A DNA stretch of 64,000 bases from an uncultured Flavobacteriaceae bacterium (GTDB lineage Bacteria > Bacteroidota > Bacteroidia > Flavobacteriales > Flavobacteriaceae): positions 1,550,001-1,614,000 of the forward strand of contig CANMFO010000001.1 of the NCBI GenBank assembly GCA_947497245.1, in the 5' to 3' direction. A model generated the notes under the pieces. The model searched no databases. It was not told the origin of the DNA and was given only the letters and a program-made list of their open reading frames with translations. The position numbers and the translations under genes were made by a program. This document shows, piece by piece, positions 44,553 through 51,450 of the stretch (position 1 is its first letter; each line of letters begins with the position of its first letter).

Positions 44553-45602
44553 TTAATACGCCTGTTGTATCGCCCCTAGTATCGCCCCCTTGTCGCCCAA
44601 CATTTTGAATTGCGCTTTTTTGGCTTTAAAATCGAATTGGATCAGGCCAAAACTCTCCGTGGAAACCACATTTCCCACCCGATAGGGGTTCGGTTCGCCC
44701 TGGAACCCCGAATAGGTATGCGTGAGCCCACTGCTGGTAAAATCGATCAAGGGGTATGAAAGCCCCTCTACAGCCGCACTGGAAAATTCTGAAATATGTC
44801 GATCTCCCGAAATGAACAGGACGCGTTTTGCCCGGGAGGTCACGAGCATATGCTTCAGTCTGTCGACCTCATGGGGGAAATTGCCCCAGCATTCGAAACC
44901 GTGTTCATCGGAAAGGAATTGAATACTACTTACGATAACGTTAAAGTCGGCCTGCGAGGTCTTCAATTCACGCTCCAGCCATTTCCACTGTTGTTCCCCC
45001 AAAACAGTACCCCCGACATCCGCATTTGGCTTGAAGCGCTTTTCCGTAGTATTGTCCGGACTAAGGGCAGTACGGAAATATCGGGTATCCAGTACTATAA
45101 TTTTAACATTCCCCCCGGGCACATGGTACACATGGGAGGCATAAATTCCTTCCCGTTCCCTACGCGGACTGCTCTCAGGAACCGCCATGAAGTTCAAAAA
45201 TTCCCTTTGGCTGCCCCGTTTGGCCCCGAACTCAACGCCCCCATCGTTCAGGCCATAGTCATGATCGTCCCATGTTCCGATAATGGGCACCTTATTTTTC
45301 AGCGCTTTGTAGCCCGTTACCCGGTTCTGGGCCCGGTACATCGTGCGCAACACCTCCATATCCTTGGTATCCGCGTAAATATTATCACCGCCCCAAACCC
45401 AAACATCTGGTTTTGAGGCCAAAATATCGTCCCATAGCAGGTTTTCCTTGTCGGCCTTGTTGCAGGAACCAAAAGCGATCACGAAATCAACTTCGATGTC
45501 CTTGATTCCGGTGATTCCCCCGTCCGTCGGGTCCTGGGCCTTCCTGAACTTGCAGTTAAAGAACAAAGGAACCATTAGAACGGTGATCAAAATGTGCTTC
45601 AT
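44553..45602 (-). CDS. PhoD-family alkaline phosphatase/phosphodiesterase, lipoprotein
   Basis: A 349-aa metallophosphoesterase. The signal MKHILITVLMVPLFFNC gives a lipidated Cys17. Motifs follow the PhoD pattern: FAFGSC-like IAFGSCNKADK, WGGDNIYADT, GTWDDHDYGLND with the metal ligands, and LFISGDRHISEF. It probably releases phosphate from phosphodiesters in the periplasm or at the surface. Start ATG at 45602; 14 extra residues upstream belong to the divergent promoter region. Confidence 0.9.
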   Translation of the reverse strand: MKHILITVLMVPLFFNCKFRKAQDPTDGGITGIKDIEVDFVIAFGSCNKADKENLLWDDILASKPDVWVWGGDNIYADTKDMEVLRTMYRAQNRVTGYKALKNKVPIIGTWDDHDYGLNDGGVEFGAKRGSQREFLNFMAVPESSPRREREGIYASHVYHVPGGNVKIIVLDTRYFRTALSPDNTTEKRFKPNADVGGTVLGEQQWKWLERELKTSQADFNVIVSSIQFLSDEHGFECWGNFPHEVDRLKHMLVTSRAKRVLFISGDRHISEFSSAAVEGLSYPLIDFTSSGLTHTYSGFQGEPNPYRVGNVVSTESFGLIQFDFKAKKAQFKMLGDKGAILGAIQQAY

Positions 45603-45624
45603 GTCCAGGGTGCATTGTGATTTA

Positions 45625-45632
45625 CAAAAATA
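45625..45632 (-). promoter_or_regulatory. -7 box of the phoD-like gene
   Basis: TATTTTTG on the minus strand, 22 nt before the start codon. No TTG is found at the standard distance. Confidence 0.4.
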
Positions 45633-45669
45633 GTCCATTCCCATTTAAGGCTGAAAGACTATTAAATCG

Positions 45670-45677
45670 TATCTTTG
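45670..45677 (+). promoter_or_regulatory. -7 box of the DHH phosphoesterase gene
   Basis: TATCTTTG ends five bases before the ATG at 45683, so the mRNA would start at or very near the start codon. The -33 TTG is weak (CTG at 45651-45653). Confidence 0.45.
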
Positions 45678-45682
45678 CCCGC

Positions 45683-46699
45683 ATGAATTTTGAGGACATA
45701 CAAGCCGTGCGAAATCTGCTCTCCGAACCACAGGAAATTGTGATCGTACCGCACAAAAATCCGGACGGGGACGCGATCGGCTCCACCCTTGGCCTTTGGC
45801 ACTTTCTCAGGATGAAAGGGCAGAAGGCGACCGTGATCGTTCCCAACGATTATCCCAAATTTCTGAAATGGATGCCGGGCAACGGGCACATTCTTAATTT
45901 TGAAAAGCACAACAGTCAGGCAAGAGAGGCCATGGAAGCGGCCACCCTTATCTTCACCCTAGACTTCAACCACTTGGGGAGGGCAGGTCAGATGGAAGGT
46001 TTTTTGGAAAAGTCCAAAGCCAAATTCATTATGATAGACCATCATCAGGCACCTGCCGATTATGCCGAATATAGGTACTCCGATGTGGAGAAAAGTTCTA
46101 CCTGTGAAATGGTATACGAGTTTATCGGATTCCTGGGTGAAACGGACAATATTAACAGCGATATGGCGAATTGCCTTTACACCGGCATCATGACGGATAC
46201 CGGATCCTTCAAATTTGCAAGTACTACCAGCAGAACACACATCATTGCAGCCGATCTGATTGACAGAGGGGCCGAAAACACCAAGATCCACCACAATGTA
46301 TTCGACACCAATTCCCCTGGCCGATTGCACCTTTTGGGATGTGCGTTGAAGAACATGGTTATCCTGAAGGACTATCGGACGGTCTATATCACCTTGAGCC
46401 AGGCCGAACTGGATGCCTACGGGCACGAAAAGGGAGATACAGAGGGATTTGTGAATTATGGGCTTACCTTGGAGGATATTATCTTCGCGGTGATCTTTAT
46501 TGAGAACAAGGAAGAGGGTATCATTAAGATATCGTTCCGCTCGGCCGGGAGTTTTTCGGTCAACGAGTTTGCCCGAAGTTATTTTGAAGGAGGCGGACAT
46601 AATAACGCGGCAGGTGGAAAAAGTGAGGTCTCCATGGAGGAGACCATAAGTAAGTTTATGGTGCATTTAAAGGAAAATAAGGAACAATTGACGGGGTAG
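45683..46699 (+). CDS. DHH-family phosphoesterase (NrnA-like)
   Basis: A 338-aa bifunctional oligoribonuclease/pAp-phosphatase-like enzyme. PHKNPDGDAIGS is motif I, TLDFNHLGR motif II, MIDHHQAP the DHH motif, and EGGGHNNAAGG the substrate-binding GGGH of the DHHA1 domain. Such proteins degrade nano-RNA or cyclic dinucleotide products. Start ATG at 45683 fits the domain; the upstream open frame contains the promoter. The gldI gene follows. Confidence 0.9.
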   Translation: MNFEDIQAVRNLLSEPQEIVIVPHKNPDGDAIGSTLGLWHFLRMKGQKATVIVPNDYPKFLKWMPGNGHILNFEKHNSQAREAMEAATLIFTLDFNHLGRAGQMEGFLEKSKAKFIMIDHHQAPADYAEYRYSDVEKSSTCEMVYEFIGFLGETDNINSDMANCLYTGIMTDTGSFKFASTTSRTHIIAADLIDRGAENTKIHHNVFDTNSPGRLHLLGCALKNMVILKDYRTVYITLSQAELDAYGHEKGDTEGFVNYGLTLEDIIFAVIFIENKEEGIIKISFRSAGSFSVNEFARSYFEGGGHNNAAGGKSEVSMEETISKFMVHLKENKEQLTG

Positions 46700-46761
46700 C
46701 CCCGGTTGTCGGATTATCAAACACCAACGGACCTTTGTTGCGAAGTATTGAAAAAAGTAAA

Positions 46762-47313
46762 GTGAAGAACAAGTTGTACATATTGATTCTTGTTTTCTTG
46801 GCAAGTTGCGGAGGACCCGAACCACGGAGACCAAAAAAGGTGAAGTCTGGAAGTTATTATAAAGAGTCCATCGAAAGGAGCAGGGCGCTTTTGGCCCAGG
46901 AAGAAAAATGGATACAGGAAATCATTTCAAGGGATTCACTGCATACCTATAGTCACAGTGCCAGTGGTTCGTGGTACTATTACGATTCCAAGAACGATGA
47001 CGACAATTATGTTCCCCAACCGGATGATCTGGTTACCTTGAGCTACAATATTGTGAGTTTCGAAAACGATACCATCTATTCCATGCAGGACATCGGCATA
47101 CAAAATTACAAGGTGGACAAACAAGAGCTCTTTCCAGGATTGCGCCATAGTGTCAAACTATTGAAGGAAGGTGAGAAAGCCACATTTTTGTTCCCCTCCT
47201 CCCTGGGTTATGGGTATCACGGCGACGGCAATAAAATTGGTGTCAACGTTCCCTTGAAATCGTCCTTGGTCCTTTTACGGGTCCAGAGGCAATCCGATAG
47301 CCTTGGGAACTAA
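46762..47313 (+). CDS. gldI: Gliding motility lipoprotein GldI (FKBP-type peptidyl-prolyl isomerase)
   Basis: A lipoprotein of 183 aa with signal KNKLYILILVFLASCGG and an FKBP domain in its C-terminal half (LVTLSYNIVSFENDTIY, ELFPGLRHSVKLLKEGEKATFLFPS, YGYHGDGNKIGVNVPLKSSLVL). GldI is needed for gliding and T9SS function in Flavobacterium johnsoniae, probably as a folding catalyst at the envelope. The GTG at 46762 is preferred because it gives a compact lipoprotein signal; TTG codons at 46735 and 46738 would add nine or eight residues. The region between it and the DHH gene is 62 nt. Confidence 0.87.
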   Translation: MKNKLYILILVFLASCGGPEPRRPKKVKSGSYYKESIERSRALLAQEEKWIQEIISRDSLHTYSHSASGSWYYYDSKNDDDNYVPQPDDLVTLSYNIVSFENDTIYSMQDIGIQNYKVDKQELFPGLRHSVKLLKEGEKATFLFPSSLGYGYHGDGNKIGVNVPLKSSLVLLRVQRQSDSLGN

Positions 47314-47391
47314 GTGGGGTCGGAACCGGAAATGATTCAAACTATTGATTATCCATATTATATAATTTAGACAAACATTAAAATTGTACAG

Positions 47392-48498
47392 ATGAAAAAA
47401 GTATTTCTATTGGCCCTTTCCGTGTCCTTGGCACTTTCAAGTTGCAAATCGAGTCAATATACCGACTTGGGCGACGGTGTTTTTGCCGATATTCAGACCA
47501 ATATGGGCGATATCGTGGTGAAGCTCGAATATGAAAAGACACCGGTGACCGTAGCAAATTTTGTTTCCCTGGCGGACGGCAGCAACACCTTTGTAAGCGA
47601 TCAGTTCAAAGGGAAGAAATACTACGACGGTATTATCTTTCACAGGGTGATCAAGGACTTCATGATACAAGGGGGCGACCCCACGGGGACGGGAAGCGGT
47701 AATCCGGGATATAAATTCAAGGATGAAATTCACGATTCCCTATCACATAGTAAGGCAGGTATCCTTTCCATGGCCAATGCCGGACCCACCACCAACGGGA
47801 GCCAGTTCTTCATCACCCACAAAGAAACCCCCTTCCTGGATGGAAGGCACACGGTCTTTGGAGAAGTTGTCAGGGGCTTGGACGTGGTCGATTCCATAGC
47901 CAATGTAGAAACTGCTGCAGGGGACAAGCCCGTCGATACGATTCGTATGAAGACGGTAGAAATCATCAGGAACGGGAAAGCGGCCAAGAAATTTGATGCC
48001 GTTCAGGTCATGAGCGACTATTTTGCCGGGGAAGAGAAAAAAGTGGCCGCCATGGCCAAAATGAAGGCCGACCAAGCCGCGGAATTTGCCCAGCAGATAG
48101 AACAGGCGGAAGCCTTGCCATCCGGTCTGAAAAAACTGGTCCTCAAGGAGGGCACCGGGGTCAAGCCAAAGGTGGGTCAAACGGTACTGCTCCACCATGC
48201 CGGATATTTAATGGACGCCACACTGTTCGATAGCAGTTATGAGGAAGTGGCCACGAAATACGGCCATTTTGATGCTCAAAGAAAGGCCAAGGGCGGATAT
48301 GAGGCATGGCCTCAGGAATATAGTACGGAGGCCCGACTTATTGCAGGGTTCAAAGAAGGCCTGATGACCATGAAGATAGGCGAAAAGGTGAGATTGTTCA
48401 TTCCGTCGCACCTTGGGTATGGAGGACAAGGTTACGGTCCGGTACCGGCCAATGCCAATTTGGTTTTTGATTTGGAGGTTGTGGGCATGGCCGAATGA
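47392..48498 (+). CDS. Dual cyclophilin-FKBP peptidyl-prolyl isomerase, lipoprotein
   Basis: A 368-aa lipoprotein (signal VFLLALSVSLALSSC) with two isomerase domains of different folds. Residues about 30-200 are a cyclophilin (YDGIIFHRVIKDFMIQGGDPTG, FKDEIHDSLSH, ILSMANAGPTTNGSQFFI, LDGRHTVFGEVV). Residues about 255-367 are an FKBP (GTGVKPKVGQTVLLHHAGYL, LIAGFKEGLMTMKIGEKVRLFIP, HLGYGGQGYGPVPANANLVF). It follows gldI by 78 nt. Together the two could assist folding of T9SS cargo or outer-membrane proteins. Confidence 0.93.
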   Translation: MKKVFLLALSVSLALSSCKSSQYTDLGDGVFADIQTNMGDIVVKLEYEKTPVTVANFVSLADGSNTFVSDQFKGKKYYDGIIFHRVIKDFMIQGGDPTGTGSGNPGYKFKDEIHDSLSHSKAGILSMANAGPTTNGSQFFITHKETPFLDGRHTVFGEVVRGLDVVDSIANVETAAGDKPVDTIRMKTVEIIRNGKAAKKFDAVQVMSDYFAGEEKKVAAMAKMKADQAAEFAQQIEQAEALPSGLKKLVLKEGTGVKPKVGQTVLLHHAGYLMDATLFDSSYEEVATKYGHFDAQRKAKGGYEAWPQEYSTEARLIAGFKEGLMTMKIGEKVRLFIPSHLGYGGQGYGPVPANANLVFDLEVVGMAE

Positions 48499-48524
48499 GC
48501 GTGCCATTTTCGAAAAAAAGTGTT

Positions 48525-48553
48525 AAAGACCCGGTTTCGGGTCTTTATTTTTT
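48525..48553. terminator. Bidirectional terminator after the PPIase gene and pepD
   Basis: A perfect 9-bp stem AAAGACCCG/CGGGTCTTT (48525-48533 with 48538-48546) with a GTTT loop, T-rich on the plus side (ATTTTTTA) and an A-run (48513-48519) that gives U on the minus side. It lies between two convergent genes. Confidence 0.9.
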
Positions 48554-50005
48554 AGGGATATCCCCTATGATCGCCAGTGTAAATTTCCAGAATTTCTGAA
48601 CGGAGGAAATCTGTACCCGTTCATCGGGCGAATGGGCCCCAAGGATGGTGGGACCAAAACTGACCATGTCCATTTCGGGATAGTTTTGCCCCAGTATGCC
48701 ACACTCCAATCCGGCATGGCATGCCACCACTTTAGGTTTTTCACCGAAGAGCATCTCGTATTTTGCCTCCATTATTTTCAGGATGGCCGAATCCGGGTTC
48801 GGATTCCAACCGGGATAGTCCCCACTCAAATCAACTTGGTACCCGGCCTGCTCGAAGACCGATCGCAAGGTCCCGGCCAATTCCATTTTGGCCGAATTGA
48901 CCGACGATCGGGCCAAACAACTGATCTTTATCCTTCCCTCCCCGATCTCGACGCGGGCCAGGTTGTTGGAAGTCTCTACCAGGTCGGGCATGGAAGTGCT
49001 CATGGCATATACCCCATTGTGGGCAGTATGAATGGCATGCAATAGCCTTTCCTGCACTTCCCTGGGCATTATCCCCACCGGGACGGGGATGGGGTATATC
49101 CGTACGGAAAAGTTGGGTTCCTCTTTTGCAAATTCGCTCTGCAAGTTTTCTGTCCATTCCTGTATTTTGGTTTTGAAAGCTTCTTTTTCGGCCCCATCAA
49201 TGGCCACCATGGCATAACTCTCCCTCGGGATGGCATTTCGCAATCCCCCTCCGGCAATCGATGCGATCCGAAGTCCGTGGTTCGCCGTACTTTTGAACAA
49301 CAGTCGGTTCATGATCTTGTTGGCATTCCCAAGCCCTTTATGGATTTCGATACCGCTATGTCCACCTTGAAGTCCCTTGACCTCTATGGCATAACCTTCC
49401 AGTCCAGTTGGAGTGTTCTCCTCCCGGTACTGCGCAGTGGCGGTCACATCCATCCCTCCGGCGCAACCAATATCGAGCTCATCGTCTTCTTCCGTGTCCA
49501 GGTTCAGTAGGATTTCCCCTTGCAATATGCCACCTTCCAGCCCCATGGCCCCGGTCATTCCGGTTTCCTCATCAATGGTGAAAAGTGCTTCCAAGGGAGG
49601 GTGGGGAATATCCGTGCTCTCCAAAAGCGCCATGATCGCGGCCACTCCCAGTCCATTGTCCGCACCCAAGGTGGTCCCCTTGGCCCGTACCCAATCCCCA
49701 TCGACAAACATCTGGATACCCTGGGCATCGAAATCGAATTCGGTATCGTTGTTCTTCTGATGTACCATGTCCAAATGCGATTGCAGGGTGATTGTCTTTC
49801 TATCAGTCATTCCCGTGGTGGCCGGTTTTCTGATAATAACATTGCCGATTCCGTCCTTAAAGGTTTCCAACCCTAGCTGTTTTCCAAAATCCAACATAAA
49901 TTGAATGACCCTCCCTTCCTTTTTTGAGGGCCGGGGAACCGCGTTCAGGTCGGCGAATTTGTTCCAAACCTCATGGGGCCGCAGCTGGCGTATGCTTTCA
50001 CTCAT
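48545..50005 (-). CDS. pepD: Aminoacyl-histidine dipeptidase (M20 family)
   Basis: A 486-aa cytoplasmic dizinc peptidase that cleaves Xaa-His dipeptides such as carnosine. Metal-site motifs are TLQSHLDMVHQKN, TTLGADNGLGVAAIMAL, and FTIDEETGMTGAMGLEGG with the catalytic Glu. HSGIEIHKGLGNANKIMNR belongs to the dimerisation domain and ACHAGLECGILGQ to the C-terminal catalytic region. Length fits PepD. It ends inside the shared terminator and diverges from the DUF3810 gene. Confidence 0.94.
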   Translation of the reverse strand: MSESIRQLRPHEVWNKFADLNAVPRPSKKEGRVIQFMLDFGKQLGLETFKDGIGNVIIRKPATTGMTDRKTITLQSHLDMVHQKNNDTEFDFDAQGIQMFVDGDWVRAKGTTLGADNGLGVAAIMALLESTDIPHPPLEALFTIDEETGMTGAMGLEGGILQGEILLNLDTEEDDELDIGCAGGMDVTATAQYREENTPTGLEGYAIEVKGLQGGHSGIEIHKGLGNANKIMNRLLFKSTANHGLRIASIAGGGLRNAIPRESYAMVAIDGAEKEAFKTKIQEWTENLQSEFAKEEPNFSVRIYPIPVPVGIMPREVQERLLHAIHTAHNGVYAMSTSMPDLVETSNNLARVEIGEGRIKISCLARSSVNSAKMELAGTLRSVFEQAGYQVDLSGDYPGWNPNPDSAILKIMEAKYEMLFGEKPKVVACHAGLECGILGQNYPEMDMVSFGPTILGAHSPDERVQISSVQKFWKFTLAIIGDIPKK

Positions 50006-50022
50006 AACTTCTAAATTTCTCC

Positions 50023-50030
50023 CAAAAATA
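50023..50030 (-). promoter_or_regulatory. -7 box of pepD
   Basis: TATTTTTG on the minus strand, 17 nt before the pepD start codon; no TTG at the standard spacing. Confidence 0.45.
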
Positions 50031-50042
50031 GGGCTTCAAAAA

Positions 50043-50071
50043 TTGCTGTACATGAAATATGGCTATTTTTG
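50043..50071 (+). promoter_or_regulatory. Promoter of the DUF3810 gene
   Basis: TTG at 50043-50045, an 18-nt spacer and TATTTTTG at 50064-50071, a full consensus match. The ATG at 50077 is five bases on, which implies a leaderless mRNA and rules out an upstream in-frame start at 50059 inside the promoter. Confidence 0.65.
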
Positions 50072-50076
50072 ATTTT

Positions 50077-51240
50077 ATGGACAACAAACTCAGAAACGGG
50101 ATCGCCCTAAGCATCATCCCCCAGTTTATCTTGGTGCAGTGGCTGGCAAGTCATCCCGAATGGGTGGAAACGTATTACAGTCGGGGCCTCTACCCTATTA
50201 TAAGCCGGTTTTTCCGCTTTCTTTTCGGATGGATCCCCTTTTCCATTGGGGAGATCATTTACACTTTCCTCATTGTATTGGCGCTGCACTATCTCATCAA
50301 AAAAAGAAGGAAGATACAGGCTCGACCCTTACCGTTCCTTAGGAATGTGGCCGTGGTGCTCGCTGTCTTCTATTTCACCTTCCACTTGGTCTGGGGGCTC
50401 AATTACTACCGTCAGCCCATAGCCATAAGAATGTCCATTCCCGAAAGTTTTGTAGAACCCGAGATCATGTCCCTCACCCAACAGCTTATCCGGAAAACCA
50501 ATGAAATACAGTTCAAAATTACCGCTGATAGTTCAGCGGCGGTTCGGGTGCCCTATGACCGCAACGAAATTTTTGACAAGACCGTGGACGGGTATGCAAA
50601 ACTGGACAAAAACTTGCCCTTCTTGGAATATCAACGCCCAAGCATCAAAAAATCGATGTTCAGTACGCTCTCGTCCTACCTGGGCATCGGGGGGTACTTG
50701 AACCCGTTTACCAACGAAGCGCAGGTCAACAAATTAATGCCCATTTTTCGTTTTCCCGTAATCAGTGGTCATGAAATAGGGCATCAGGTTGGATATTCTG
50801 CGGAGAACGAGACCAACTTTATCGGCTATTTGGTGACCTTGAAGAACGAGGACCCGTATTTCCAATACTCGGCCTATGCCTATGCCGTTAGCCATTGTCT
50901 CAGTGCCATACATCGCACCAATCCAATGGGTTTTGAGCGGTTGTATGCCGGTCTGAACGAGGGCACCAAAAAAAACTATCAGGAATTAAGGGATTTTCAA
51001 GAAAAGTACGACAACCCCATAGAACAGGTATTCGAATCGGTTTTTAGCACTTTTCTAAAGGCCAATAACCAAAAGGACGGCATCCAGAGCTATAGCCGTG
51101 TTGTGAACTTGATGGTGGGGTACCATAAACGGAATCCGATCAGTGTGGGTACGGCTCCGATCCAAGGACCAGGGTCTGAAACGCCTCCTTTGAACGGGGC
51201 AAGATCCTTTTTCGGTGAGGCCCAAAGAAACCCGCGGTGA
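50077..51240 (+). CDS. DUF3810 membrane protein with a HEIGH zinc-protease motif
   Basis: A 387-aa protein with three N-terminal transmembrane segments (about residues 10-115) and a large extracytoplasmic domain. FPVISGHEIGHQVGYSAENETNF contains an HExxH metal site, followed about 20 residues later by a conserved acidic stretch (TLKNEDPYF), as in gluzincin-type metalloproteases. SSYLGIGGYLNPFTNEAQVN is another conserved block. The family has no assigned function; membrane-linked proteolysis is inferred from the motif. The following 210 nt hold no recognisable feature. Confidence 0.85.
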   Translation: MDNKLRNGIALSIIPQFILVQWLASHPEWVETYYSRGLYPIISRFFRFLFGWIPFSIGEIIYTFLIVLALHYLIKKRRKIQARPLPFLRNVAVVLAVFYFTFHLVWGLNYYRQPIAIRMSIPESFVEPEIMSLTQQLIRKTNEIQFKITADSSAAVRVPYDRNEIFDKTVDGYAKLDKNLPFLEYQRPSIKKSMFSTLSSYLGIGGYLNPFTNEAQVNKLMPIFRFPVISGHEIGHQVGYSAENETNFIGYLVTLKNEDPYFQYSAYAYAVSHCLSAIHRTNPMGFERLYAGLNEGTKKNYQELRDFQEKYDNPIEQVFESVFSTFLKANNQKDGIQSYSRVVNLMVGYHKRNPISVGTAPIQGPGSETPPLNGARSFFGEAQRNPR

Positions 51241-51450
51241 CGATGGTACAAACCTTGTGGGCGATCCGGAATGTCTCAAAGTCCAATTGCATTTTCCGAT
51301 GGCCCTAAGGATAGTTCGTCTCTTGAAATTGTTCCGGACATCTTAGACCCTTGCCCCCACTTTGGTCAAAAAGTTAAAAACAGCCCAACATAGCCCGTAA
51401 TCCGTCCACTTCCCCTAAATTTAGTTGAACGAATCAACCAGCCCTTTTAT

